Positions 8,164 to 17,129 of a stretch of 64,000 bases of DNA are shown one piece after another. Location: contig JADFXU010000005.1 in the NCBI GenBank assembly GCA_015233365.1, positions 578 through 64,577 on the forward strand, in the 5' to 3' direction. The position numbers were made by a program, and so were the translations under genes. Position 1 is the stretch's first letter. Every line of letters starts with the position of its first letter. The notes below the pieces were generated by a model. That model searched no databases, was not told the DNA's origin, and saw nothing but the letters and a program-made list of their open reading frames with translations. The DNA is from Nitrospirota bacterium (lineage in GTDB: Bacteria; Nitrospirota; Thermodesulfovibrionia; Thermodesulfovibrionales; Dissulfurispiraceae).

Positions 8164-8808
8164 ATGAAAGTTATTGCATTTAATGGTAGTCCGCGGAAGC
8201 ACTGGAACACAGCAATGCTGCTTGAAAAAGCTTTGGAAGGAGCAAAATCTCAGGGAGCAAAAACAAAACTTATTCACCTCTATGACCTCAACTACAAGGG
8301 ATGTATAAGCTGTTTTGCCTGTAAGGAAAAGGGTGGAAAGAGTTATGGAAAATGCGTAGTTACTGATGACCTTAAGCCTATTTTCAAGAAAATTGAGGGC
8401 GCCGATACTCTCATTTTCGGCTCTCCCATTTATTTGGGAAATGTTACAGGAGAGATGCGCTCATTTTTGGAACGGCTCATATTCCAGTATCTGACATATA
8501 CGGACCCGCCCGGCTCGCTTTTTAACCGGCAGATAAAAACGGGGTTCATTTATACGATGGGTGTTACTGAAGAAGTCATGAACCAGTTAGGCTACAGTCA
8601 GTTCATGGATTTGATTTCAATGTTCCTGACAAGGACATTTGGGTATTCAGAGTCGCTGTGCTGCTTTGATACTTTGCAGTTCAAGGATTACTCTAAATAT
8701 GTTGCTCCTCGATTTGACCCTGAGAGTAAGGCGAAGAGGCGTAAGGAAGTGTTTCCTCATGATTGTCATAAAGCATTTGAGATGGGACAAAGACTGGCAA
8801 AGGTATGA
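8164..8808 (+). CDS. Flavodoxin-family NAD(P)H-dependent oxidoreductase / iron-sulfur flavoprotein-like
   Basis: 214-aa cytoplasmic flavoprotein. The N-terminus FNGSPRKHWNTAMLL is the FMN-phosphate-binding P-loop of the NADPH-dependent FMN reductase fold. CISCFACKEKGGKSYGKC supplies clustered Cys like those of the iron-sulfur flavoproteins and related reductases. FGSPIYLGNVTGEMRSFLERL is the second FMN-contacting loop and is strongly conserved in the family. Such enzymes reduce quinones or other small acceptors through FMN; the substrate here is unknown. A strong AAGGAGG precedes the ATG. It appears monocistronic. Confidence 0.83.
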   Translation: MKVIAFNGSPRKHWNTAMLLEKALEGAKSQGAKTKLIHLYDLNYKGCISCFACKEKGGKSYGKCVVTDDLKPIFKKIEGADTLIFGSPIYLGNVTGEMRSFLERLIFQYLTYTDPPGSLFNRQIKTGFIYTMGVTEEVMNQLGYSQFMDLISMFLTRTFGYSESLCCFDTLQFKDYSKYVAPRFDPESKAKRRKEVFPHDCHKAFEMGQRLAKV

Positions 8809-8890
8809 GTATTCTGGTCCAACAACACAAATTTAGTTATCCCCGACTATGAATATCAAATTATATGGTCGATTTATTTGGAAAACCTCA

Positions 8891-8921
8891 AATTGACAAC
8901 TGTCAATTAAAGTGATATAAA
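8891..8921 (+). promoter_or_regulatory. Strong sigma-70 promoter with an 18-bp palindromic operator over the -35
   Basis: TTGACA (8893-8898), 17 bases, then TATAAA (8916-8921), about 50 bp before the cupin gene. The sequence AATTGACAACTGTCAATT at 8891-8908 is a perfect palindrome covering the -35, as expected for a dimeric repressor site. No regulator gene is adjacent. Confidence 0.7.
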
Positions 8922-8973
8922 AGAATTCAGCAGGGTCTAACACTTTGACAAAAATAAGGAAGGAGAAACTATT

Positions 8974-9411
8974 ATGGCTACAAAAAAATCTATTGGTATT
9001 AGGACTCTCTTTGGTACTTTGATAATCGTTACCGGGCTACTTGGGTTCGCGCTTACCGCGGGACTCTGCGCCGAACAGCAGCCTGCGCCGACTGAGAACA
9101 AGGGTATCACTATTGCTCCGCTCTCAGCAGTGGACCTCGGTCCTGAAATCCCCGGGATGCAAGGTCGGCAGCTCCGGCTCCGGATGCTGACGATCGAGCC
9201 TGGCGGAGTCCTGGGCGTCCATAGTCACAAAAATCGGCCAGGGGCCGCATACATGCTTAAGGGGACGGTTATAGAACACCGTGGCGACGTGGCGAAGGAG
9301 TATGGCGCTGGGCAGACCTGGGCCGAGGATGGGAATGTGATCCACTGGCTTGAGAACAAGGGGACAAGTCCGGCAGTGTTAATCGTAACGGACATTTTCA
9401 AGCAACCGTAA
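8974..9411 (+). CDS. Secreted cupin-domain protein
   Basis: 145 aa. Residues 1-32 are a Sec signal peptide ending GLCA before EQQPAPT, so the product is probably periplasmic. The remainder is a single small beta-barrel cupin: LTIEPGGVLGVHSHKNRP (metal-type HSH motif with an expected Glu replaced) and YMLKGTVIEHRGD, then ENKGTSPAVLIV. Cupins of this size are metal-binding enzymes or sensors of varied function, so no specific reaction can be given. It has RBS AAGGAGA, is monocistronic, and is probably controlled from the palindromic promoter at 8891-8921. Confidence 0.82.
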   Translation: MATKKSIGIRTLFGTLIIVTGLLGFALTAGLCAEQQPAPTENKGITIAPLSAVDLGPEIPGMQGRQLRLRMLTIEPGGVLGVHSHKNRPGAAYMLKGTVIEHRGDVAKEYGAGQTWAEDGNVIHWLENKGTSPAVLIVTDIFKQP

Positions 9412-9566
9412 GGACTGAGGGAGAGGGGCCCGCACCTAAGAAAAAATAGCGAGTGAGGCTCTCAAATAATAAGCCTAACTTGTCGCTTCAAACTGATCGG
9501 TAGTAGCGCCGGCGGAACTTTGCGTTACGCTTAGTTCTTTCGGCAATATTCACTGTAAATGTCTTT

Positions 9567-9589
9567 CGGCATCTTTTTTCCAGATGCCG
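9567..9589 (+). terminator. Weak hairpin downstream of the cupin gene
   Basis: CGGCATCT and AGATGCCG form an 8-bp stem around a T-rich loop, followed by CTTTCT rather than a clean T-run. It lies between the convergent cupin and trmJ genes, where a terminator is expected. Confidence 0.35.
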
Positions 9590-9613
9590 CTTTCTACTGT
9601 TATGCTTTTTTGT

Positions 9614-10405
9614 CTATTGTTGAACTTTTTTTGTCGAATTCAAAGGCTGTTTATTATTACCCAATTTCAACTCTATTTGCGAGCAAAAGCCGTGGAGCAT
9701 TTTCATCTCCCAGTATGTGAGTCCCGCCCTGCCGATAAAATATTTCAAGTTATCCATTATCTGTTTTTCCAGATTTCTGTCGCCGCGGGGAATATAGTCC
9801 AGCAGAGTTATGATCTTTGCTATCCGCCCGTAAAGTGAGTCAAGTTCTCCATGGGTGACAAGGCTGCTCCTTCTGTGCCTTGATTGCGGAGGAGTGACCT
9901 GAACAGTCTGTTTACTGTACGGCACCCTTGAAAGTGCATAGGCCACGACCATTACGGCGTGTGAGAGGTTTAAGGAAGGTTGTTCATTATTGGCCGGGAT
10001 GGTCAGGAGAAGGCCGCATTCGTTGACCTCTTCGTTATACAGCCCCCTGTCCTCCCTGCCGAAAAGGAGGGCGACTTTATTTTTAGTTGCGACGTCATAC
10101 AGTCTTTGTGCCGCCTGATCCAGAGGGAGGGTCATGCCGCGCCGCTTCCCGGTCCTCCGGGCCACGGCTACGACAAGCTGTTTATCGTCAATTGCAGCGT
10201 TGAGGCAGGCATAATGCTTTGCCCCTTCCAGGACATCAAGGGCGTTATGCGCAAGCCGTTGGGCCTCATCGTTGATTTCTGCGGCCTTCACAAGGCAAAG
10301 GGCCTTGAAGCCCATGTTCTTCATCGCGCGCGCAGAGGCGCCGATATTGGCGGGCTCCCGCGGCTCGACAAGTACAAAAGACACGTTGTTTTTCCAAAGG
10401 GGCAT
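9614..10405 (-). CDS. trmJ: tRNA 2'-O-methyltransferase, TrmJ/SpoU family
   Basis: 263-aa SPOUT-fold RNA methyltransferase. VLVEPREPANIGASARAMKNMGF is motif 1 of the TrmJ/LasT group, LLFGREDRGLYNEEV is motif 2 and IPANNEQPSLNLSHAVMVVAYAL is motif 3 (the SAM-binding knot). TrmJ methylates the 2'-OH of nucleotide 32 in several tRNAs. The C-terminal 80 residues are helical, as in TrmJ. The N-terminal half, both motifs and length match the family. It is transcribed on the minus strand after the terminator at 10447-10481. The start ATG has only a weak upstream AGGA, so the exact start is less certain. Confidence 0.87.
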   Translation of the reverse strand: MPLWKNNVSFVLVEPREPANIGASARAMKNMGFKALCLVKAAEINDEAQRLAHNALDVLEGAKHYACLNAAIDDKQLVVAVARRTGKRRGMTLPLDQAAQRLYDVATKNKVALLFGREDRGLYNEEVNECGLLLTIPANNEQPSLNLSHAVMVVAYALSRVPYSKQTVQVTPPQSRHRRSSLVTHGELDSLYGRIAKIITLLDYIPRGDRNLEKQIMDNLKYFIGRAGLTYWEMKMLHGFCSQIELKLGNNKQPLNSTKKVQQ

Positions 10406-10446
10406 ATCCTGAAAATTCCGCCATTCCCGGCCTGTACCTCTGTTTC

Positions 10447-10481
10447 AAAAAAAGGGGTGAAAGTTTTAGACTCTCACCCCC
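10447..10481 (-). terminator. Rho-independent terminator for the 95-aa secreted protein gene
   Basis: Read on the minus strand, GGGGTGAGAG and CTTTCACCCC form a 10-bp stem with one imperfect pair, followed directly by seven T. It lies 25 bp past the stop of the gene at 10507-10794 and before trmJ. Confidence 0.85.
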
Positions 10482-10506
10482 TTATACCCTTCAATGCCGG
10501 TTACTA

Positions 10507-10794
10507 TTAATAACCGCTGCTCTTCTTCTTTGCAGGTGCAGGTGCCATCTCTTTCATGCACTTGCCATCCTTAACAGTCACCTTGTCTCCGACCTTTGCG
10601 TCTTTGCACATAGTGTCAACTTTTGTCTCTTTTCCGGCTGCATCCTTGATGGTGACGGATTTCGCATCCATCTTGGTAACAGTGCCTTTAACTTCCTTTG
10701 CAGCATCCTTCGCATCAGCCGCGAATGTAAGACCTACCATGCCCAATGTGAATACCAAAGCCACCAATAAAGCGATAATAGATTTCATCTTCAT
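10507..10794 (-). CDS. Small periplasmic protein, Lys-rich, unknown function
   Basis: 95 aa with a clear signal peptide (MKMKSIIALLVALVFTLGM... TFAADA). The mature 70 residues hold a beta-rich segment VKGTVTKMDAKSVTIKDAAGKE, reminiscent of OB-fold periplasmic proteins that wrap short basic strands, then VDTMCKDAKVGDKVTVKDGKCMKEM with two Cys that may form a disulfide. The C-terminus is Pro/Lys-rich and ends KKKSSGY. The RBS is GGGGGTG upstream. It has its own promoter and terminator, so it is probably abundant and monocistronic. No function is assigned. Confidence 0.75.
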   Translation of the reverse strand: MKMKSIIALLVALVFTLGMVGLTFAADAKDAAKEVKGTVTKMDAKSVTIKDAAGKETKVDTMCKDAKVGDKVTVKDGKCMKEMAPAPAKKKSSGY

Positions 10795-10860
10795 GCCTCA
10801 TTCACCCCCTTCATTTATTTATTTAACAGCAAAGGCAACGAATGTGCCCGATAATTCCCC

Positions 10861-10890
10861 ATTATACACTATTTGATTTTTTTAAAACAA
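10861..10890 (-). promoter_or_regulatory. Candidate sigma-70 promoter for the 95-aa secreted protein
   Basis: On the minus strand TTGTTT and TATAAT are separated by 18 bases, about 65 bp before the gene start. The -10 is perfect and the -35 weaker. The T-rich spacer is typical of strong promoters. Confidence 0.5.
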
Positions 10891-10964
10891 TATTGTCAGG
10901 AGTTTCCCGATAGTTGCGTTTTGTCGGATTATTATCTATAGTAATCAATAAAAAGGAAACTGGC

Positions 10965-13211
10965 ATGGGTGAAGGCTTTAAAGGTGCGATTGTCTCATGT
11001 GCCGTTCTCTTTGCATTATTTTTTATTTGTGTATCTGATACCTTCGCCTGCAGCGGGCCGGCGCCTGTACGCTCAATCAGTATCGACGTTCAGCGGGTAT
11101 TCCTCAACAATTCCATTACCGGCATTACCATCAGTGACGTTGTCGGCCTTCTGAGAAAAGGATTTCCCTCCGCGTCTGTCTCTCTTAACAATCCGGATGC
11201 CGGAGTGCACATCGCTGTTTCAATAAGCGGTGGAAAAAAAGGACCTGTTACGGACCGTTTCGCAAGGGGGAGAGATTACGATTATCTGCAATACCCGGAC
11301 CATGAATATCACTGGGCCTCATCCCGCAAGGCCGGTCATATAGTCCTGGCCCTTACATCACCGTCTTTTCAGGGAGTGAGCTTCGGGCTTTATGGACTGC
11401 TCCAGGAGAAGCTGGGATTTAAATTTTACCATCCCAGGAGGACCATTGTTCCTGTTCACAAACAATGGCCGCTGCCGGCTGACTTTCAATGGAATGCCTT
11501 TCCCCGCTTTGACAAGAAAGGATTTCATCTGCACTCGCTTCATCCCATCGAACTTGCCGAGCAACTGAACAATCCGGATTATCCCGATGCAGCCGGGGAC
11601 TTGAGAGAGTATATCGACTGGCTTGCCAGAAACCGGCAGAATGTACTGCAGTTCTATCTTTTGAGAGGCATAGATAGATCGCGTTGGATCACTCATGCCG
11701 GCGAACTCGCAGCGTATGCGCACAAAAGAGGCATACTGGCGGGAGTCGAATTCTCTCTTTTCATGGTCCAGCAAAAGGCCTTTCAGAGCATAAATCTATT
11801 CAGGTTAATCCCTTCCTATAAACGGCAGATAGACAGTACCCTTTCATGGATATTCCGGGTCAAATGGGATTACATCACCGTAGATTTCAGTATGGGCGAA
11901 TATATGCCCGACCTCGCTTCATTGATGCCCGAGCTTAAAGCATACCTTATCAGGCAAGCCAATGAGAGATATAAAACCAGGGTAATGGTCCCCACGCATG
12001 TTATTAACGAAGGATCCGGATGCCAGCTTGGACCTCAGGCCCCCGGCATGCGGGTTTCAGCTATTCAGAGAAACGGTTCAGGGGGTGGAGATATGAGAGC
12101 CGGCATTCTGATTCATACAGTCATGTTTTATTCACTCCAGGACGCTCACGCCCCTGTATATGGCGATGCCAATCTGCAGTGTATGCTTGCCAGGGCAATA
12201 CGGGAAAACAAATGCCGGGAGACATGGTATTGGCCCGAAGCGGCCTACTGGGTTTCCTTTGATAATTCTGTTCCGCTGCTTCTGCTTCCTTATCTGGAGG
12301 CGAGGTGGACCGATATGAAGACAATAAAGAAAGCGGGCATTGATAATCACCTCACTTTCAGTTCAGGCTGGGAATGGGGCTATTGGCTTGTTGACTGGAG
12401 CATTGCCAGGTGGTCCTGGAGCTACACAGGAAATGGTCCCTTGCATCAGGAGACTTTTTCGGGACCCCTCGGGGTATTGCATGATCTGTTCCCTGATGCC
12501 CGCATATACCGGTTATTTCAGAGGGCATTATATATTCAGAACTACTTTCTGAAGGGCAGGGGAATGATAGCTTTTCTGTCTGCTCTCGACCCTTCGGCAG
12601 AGCTCTCGTGGCCATTCAACCGCCCTTTTCAGCCGAGGCCGTTCTTTTCCAGTTCGTGGCTGCTATATCAGGCAACGGATGCAGAAGCAAAACAGATCGC
12701 AGAGTCCACGGCATCGGAACTTGAAAAATACGCCACTGATATGAATGAAGTGGTGGACGGGCTCGAACGGGAAATCCGCCTGAATTATGCCGGGGGCAAA
12801 GGGATCTCTCCGGAGCTTTCCCTGATAGCTTGCGAATTGACAAGGTCGCTCAAAGTGACCTCACTCAGGGCGCAGCACCGTGCTTTGACCATCAGGGCAC
12901 TCCTGGCGCAGAGGAAAGGACACTGGTGGCAGCCTGCGACTCATGAAGCGGAACTGCTGCTGCAGCAAGCTGCCCGGCTACGGCAGGAGGCACTTGTGGC
13001 TGTGCGCCTGCAGGAACAGATTTACCGCTATCCGGTCAGCCTTATTGCCCGGCAGCGAAAGAATTTCACCGCATACCATTTCGGTTATCTTTATCCGGCT
13101 AGCGAGCTTTTTTTCTGGCGCCGCGAGGAGGAACAGGTCCGGCACAGGCGTTTCGATGCATTTTATATGGACATTTGGGACTTCGGAAGGATTTGCGGGC
13201 TAAAAGATTAA
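10965..13211 (+). CDS. Large secreted protein resembling alpha-glucuronidase/GH20-type glycosidases
   Basis: 748 aa from ATG 10965. The ORF track begins at an upstream TTG, but AAAAGGAAA lies just before this ATG and a signal peptide follows (GAIVSCAVLFALFFICVSDTFA^C). The region about 95-160 (HIVLALTSPSFQGVSFGLYGLLQEKLGFKF) matches the small N-terminal domain before the barrel in GH20/GH67-type enzymes. FHLHSLHPIE, an EYIDWLARNRQNVLQFY segment and TVDFSMGEYMPD look like barrel strands with acidic residues. The C-terminal 200 residues are helical. Substrate and activity are unknown; it is most like uncharacterised secreted glycosidase-like proteins. Its last four bases overlap the convergent nucleotidase gene. 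Confidence 0.6.
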   Translation: MGEGFKGAIVSCAVLFALFFICVSDTFACSGPAPVRSISIDVQRVFLNNSITGITISDVVGLLRKGFPSASVSLNNPDAGVHIAVSISGGKKGPVTDRFARGRDYDYLQYPDHEYHWASSRKAGHIVLALTSPSFQGVSFGLYGLLQEKLGFKFYHPRRTIVPVHKQWPLPADFQWNAFPRFDKKGFHLHSLHPIELAEQLNNPDYPDAAGDLREYIDWLARNRQNVLQFYLLRGIDRSRWITHAGELAAYAHKRGILAGVEFSLFMVQQKAFQSINLFRLIPSYKRQIDSTLSWIFRVKWDYITVDFSMGEYMPDLASLMPELKAYLIRQANERYKTRVMVPTHVINEGSGCQLGPQAPGMRVSAIQRNGSGGGDMRAGILIHTVMFYSLQDAHAPVYGDANLQCMLARAIRENKCRETWYWPEAAYWVSFDNSVPLLLLPYLEARWTDMKTIKKAGIDNHLTFSSGWEWGYWLVDWSIARWSWSYTGNGPLHQETFSGPLGVLHDLFPDARIYRLFQRALYIQNYFLKGRGMIAFLSALDPSAELSWPFNRPFQPRPFFSSSWLLYQATDAEAKQIAESTASELEKYATDMNEVVDGLEREIRLNYAGGKGISPELSLIACELTRSLKVTSLRAQHRALTIRALLAQRKGHWWQPATHEAELLLQQAARLRQEALVAVRLQEQIYRYPVSLIARQRKNFTAYHFGYLYPASELFFWRREEEQVRHRRFDAFYMDIWDFGRICGLKD

Positions 13212-13876
13212 GTGCGATGCTGGACGGTATTGAGCAGTTCCCGGTAATCTTTTAAAACGGGGAACTCAGGGGTTACCGTATCTTTCTTTTTTGAACTGGC
13301 CCCTGTCTTGAGCAGGAGATATTTTATCCCGAAGGTTTTAGCTGTTCTAAGCACTTCGGCCGTATCGTCAATAAAGAGCGTCCGTTCCTTGTCGAATTTC
13401 AGCATTGTTTCGACCTTCTCCCAGAACTCAACCATTTCCTTGGGAAATCCCATCTCATAAGAAGTGATGCATCTGTCGAAGTATCCGCCTATCTCGGTTT
13501 TTTTCAATTTGATATCGAGGACCTTATAGTGGGCATTGGTGAGCATGAAAACTTTTTTTTTGTCTTTCTTCATCGCCTTCAGGAAATCCTCGACATGGGG
13601 ATGCACTTCGATCATGTGTTTTATCTGTTCCTTGAGCGCCGGGATATCAAGGTGAAGTTCATTCGACCAGAAATCGATGTCGGTCCAGTTCAGAGTGCCT
13701 TCATGGGATTTGTACATGGCGAACAATATATCTTTTGCCTTTCCGAAAGTGACGCCATGTTTTTCAGAGTATTTTTCAGGGACAAGGTGCTCCCAGAAAT
13801 AATCATCAAAATACTTGTCCAGAAGCGTTCCATCCATGTCCAGCAGTATGCAATCGATATGTTTCAGAGGGATCAC
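13208..13876 (-). CDS. yrfG: HAD-family 5'-nucleotidase, YrfG-like (GMP/IMP nucleotidase)
   Basis: 222-aa cytoplasmic HAD phosphatase. LLDMDGTLLDKYFDDYFWEHLVPE is motif I plus the YrfG signature; LTNAHYK is motif II, a Lys in GFPKEM is motif III and FIDDTAEVL is motif IV. The stretch after motif I (YFWxxLVPE, GTLNWxxxDFWSxxLxLDI) follows the E. coli YrfG pattern, and YrfG hydrolyses GMP and IMP. The start is GTG 13876 with AGGA five bases upstream. A 194-bp palindromic element lies just upstream, so the promoter must be inside or beyond that element. Confidence 0.83.
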   Translation of the reverse strand: MIPLKHIDCILLDMDGTLLDKYFDDYFWEHLVPEKYSEKHGVTFGKAKDILFAMYKSHEGTLNWTDIDFWSNELHLDIPALKEQIKHMIEVHPHVEDFLKAMKKDKKKVFMLTNAHYKVLDIKLKKTEIGGYFDRCITSYEMGFPKEMVEFWEKVETMLKFDKERTLFIDDTAEVLRTAKTFGIKYLLLKTGASSKKKDTVTPEFPVLKDYRELLNTVQHRT

Positions 13877-13892
13877 TAGATTCCTATCGTTC

Positions 13893-14086
13893 CTGCAATC
13901 CAGGCAGTGGATAAGTCTCTGAAGCGAATCGCGGAGTCTTGGTAACAGTTCTCGGCGAAGTGAGCGTCAAGCAGTCGCAATGTCTGAGCCCGTAGGGCGA
14001 GTTTTGCGACTGTAGTGAACGAGCCGCTAGAACTGTCAAGACGCAGCGTCTGAGCGTAAGAGACTTATCCACTGCCTGGATTGCAG
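13893..14086. repeat. Nested palindromic element with 28-bp perfect terminal inverted repeats
   Basis: Arms at 13893-13920 and 14059-14086 are perfect reverse complements over 28 bp. Inside are a second imperfect pair (around GTCTTGG-ACAGTTCT and AGAACTGTCAAGAC), a third perfect pair (CAGTCGCAA at 13972 and TTGCGACTG at 14004) and a GCCC-GTA-GGGC tip. The whole folds as one long branched hairpin. No ORF is present. It fits between two minus-strand genes with only a few bases to spare on either side. It looks like a MITE or a large REP-type element. Confidence 0.85.
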
Positions 14087-14089
14087 CTA

Positions 14090-14647
14090 TCATTCTTCGG
14101 AGCTGTACCATGAGAGGTCGATATAATCCCGGGTCCTTTTGTGGATGAGTTCAAGAATCCCCTTGAGTTCCTCGAAAATCTGATCGAACAGCTTGTCATC
14201 ATCCAGGTCATTGGCCTCGATATCATAGACGTAGGAAATCTCATATTCTTTGGAGGGCTGCTCGCTGGGGATTATTTCTTTTGCAAAGAGCACCGGTTGC
14301 GTATCGGGATACTCTTCCTCCACTTCCGCAAGCAGCGCCTCGATGTCGGTATAATCTTCCATTATCGGCAGTTTTATTTCGAATTCCAGTTCCAGCGAGG
14401 TATCGGCATCCATCGAGTTTTCATCCGTATCATCCTCGTATAGAGTCATTCCCGTCTGAAAGGCATCATACGTGAAGGATACCGTTGCAGTCAGCGCATA
14501 AGGGGGCTCCATATTGGGCAGTACGAGCGAGAACCTGCTCTCCCGGTCAAGAGTGAACTGCTCTATGAACACCTGCATATTGAATATTTCGAGGTAGCTT
14601 TTTGCAGATTCGGCGATCTTCATTTGAACTTCTTCAAAACGTGTCAT
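14090..14647 (-). CDS. Conserved-looking acidic cytoplasmic protein, unknown function
   Basis: 185 aa, no signal peptide or membrane segment. The sequence is rich in Glu and Asp (DDTDENSMDADTSLELEFEI, VEEEYPDTQP, DIEANDLDDDK). Alternating hydrophobic stretches (FSLVLPN, ALTATVSFTYDAF, LELEFEIKLP) suggest a beta-sheet fold flanked by a long C-terminal helix. A strong GGGAGG precedes ATG 14647. It ends only four bases from the palindromic element, which would form a hairpin at the 3' end of its mRNA. I do not recognise the family. Confidence 0.65.
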   Translation of the reverse strand: MTRFEEVQMKIAESAKSYLEIFNMQVFIEQFTLDRESRFSLVLPNMEPPYALTATVSFTYDAFQTGMTLYEDDTDENSMDADTSLELEFEIKLPIMEDYTDIEALLAEVEEEYPDTQPVLFAKEIIPSEQPSKEYEISYVYDIEANDLDDDKLFDQIFEELKGILELIHKRTRDYIDLSWYSSEE

Positions 14648-14661
14648 GGTGCCTCCCGGAA

Positions 14662-14774
14662 AGCGTTGAGCGTTATAGCGTTCGTCGCGTTATAGCGTTA
14701 AAGGTGTAAAACAAATTATATTATAGTTAGTGAGGGAAGTCTTTAACGCTGAACGCTACAAACGCTATAACGCT
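14662..14774. repeat. Cluster of GCGTTATAGCGTT-type intergenic repeats
   Basis: GCGTTATAGCGTT occurs directly at 14670-14682 and 14687-14699, and its complement AACGCTATAACGC is at 14761-14773, with partial copies between. The region can fold into a long stem. A shorter relative lies at 25154-25217. It looks like a dispersed intergenic repeat family. Confidence 0.7.
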
Positions 14775-14791
14775 GTAGCAGCAATTATAAC

Positions 14792-15726
<935 letters not shown>

Positions 15727-15731
15727 GGGAC

Positions 15732-17129
15732 ATGGATTCTATCGGCAACTGGTTCTCGAATAATCTCGATATGGTTTTTTTTATCTATGGTCTCGCCTTT
15801 TTCGTGATGGGAATGGCGATTTTTATTCTGTCGAAAAAAGAAAGCATATTCAGGATTGCCGATATATTTGGTCTTTTGGCTGTCTTCGGGCTGGTTCACG
15901 GCGTTAATGAATGGCTGGAGATGTGGAAGATCATAAAGGGAGGCAGTTATTTACTGGAGCTGCTGCGTGTGTTGTGTCTTATAACATCATTTTCCTTCCT
16001 GTGCGAATTCGGAAGGAGACTTTTCATAATAAATACGCATGAAGGCTCTCCTGCATGGCGGAAGAAAATTGCCCGCTGCCCGGGGTGGTTTTTCCCTGTG
16101 GCTGTCGGTTTTTTCATCTTAATTTTTGTTCTTGCATTGCATGATTTCCAGGGTGCGGGAAGCATCTGGACAAGGTATCTTATAGGGTTCCCCGGCGCTT
16201 TTTTTACCGGCACCGGATTTTTTTCCTACTACCGGCGCGAGAGAGAGGTATTGAGAGAGATTAATGCAAAACGCTGCTTCCTGACGACCGGTTCCGTATT
16301 CTGTGTTTACGGAGTTTTGAGCGGTTTAGTGGTGCCACGGGGGGATTTTTTCCCTTCCAATCTGATCAACGCCGATTCTTTCCTTGCTGTGACGCATATC
16401 CCCGTACAGCTTTTGAGGGCCGTATGCGCCGTTGTTGCAGCCTTATCGGTAGGAAAGATGCTCGCCATCTTCGATTGGGAAACGAAAAGGAAAGGTGAGG
16501 AGGACAAGCTTGAAAAGCACCGCCTGCTTCTCATAGCTGCTGAGAAGCAGGTGATTGAAACGCAGTTGAGGATGCTGCAGGCCCAGATGGAACCGCATTT
16601 CCTTTTCAACACCCTGGCAAATATAATAAGCCTCACTGATATCAATCCTGGAAACGCGAAGAGGATGCTCCATCACCTCGCTGAATTGCTGCGGGTCTCG
16701 CTTAAGCGTTCCAGGGAGGAGCTATCCACTCTCGACGAGGAAGCCGACCTGCTCGGAAATTATCTGAGCATATTCCGCATACGCATGGGAGAGAGACTGA
16801 ATTTTGAGATAGACATCACTGAAGATTTGCGGTGCGTGGCGTTCCCGCCCATGCTCATACAGCCGCTGGTCGAAAACGCGGTCAGACACGGCATCGAACC
16901 CAAGGTGGAAGGCGGCAGTGTAACGGTCAAGGCCATACTGGCGGACAGCCGTCTGCGCCTGATCGTTACCGATACCGGTCTTGGCTTGCCGGTACAGCCG
17001 AACTGTGACGGTACCGGGCTTGCCAATGTAAGGGCCCGCCTCCAGGCTCTTTACGGGGACGGGGCTTGTCTTGTCCTTGAGGAGAACAATCCCTGCGGCA
17101 TAATCGCTACCATCGAGGTGCCGGTATGA
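15732..17129 (+). CDS. Membrane sensor histidine kinase, LytS/YehU (His_kinase) type
   Basis: 465 aa from ATG 15732. The ORF-track start at 15612 lies inside bioD in a Cys-rich shadow frame, and TAGGGG just before 15732 supports the later start. Several N-terminal helices (about residues 10-260) anchor and probably sense. A short coiled coil leads to LQAQMEPHFLFNTLANI, the His_kinase-family phospho-acceptor motif, then LIQPLVENAVRHG (N box) and DTGLGLP (G box). It should phosphorylate the LytTR regulator whose gene overlaps by 4 bp (ATGA). The stimulus is unknown. Confidence 0.9.
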   Translation: MDSIGNWFSNNLDMVFFIYGLAFFVMGMAIFILSKKESIFRIADIFGLLAVFGLVHGVNEWLEMWKIIKGGSYLLELLRVLCLITSFSFLCEFGRRLFIINTHEGSPAWRKKIARCPGWFFPVAVGFFILIFVLALHDFQGAGSIWTRYLIGFPGAFFTGTGFFSYYRREREVLREINAKRCFLTTGSVFCVYGVLSGLVVPRGDFFPSNLINADSFLAVTHIPVQLLRAVCAVVAALSVGKMLAIFDWETKRKGEEDKLEKHRLLLIAAEKQVIETQLRMLQAQMEPHFLFNTLANIISLTDINPGNAKRMLHHLAELLRVSLKRSREELSTLDEEADLLGNYLSIFRIRMGERLNFEIDITEDLRCVAFPPMLIQPLVENAVRHGIEPKVEGGSVTVKAILADSRLRLIVTDTGLGLPVQPNCDGTGLANVRARLQALYGDGACLVLEENNPCGIIATIEVPV

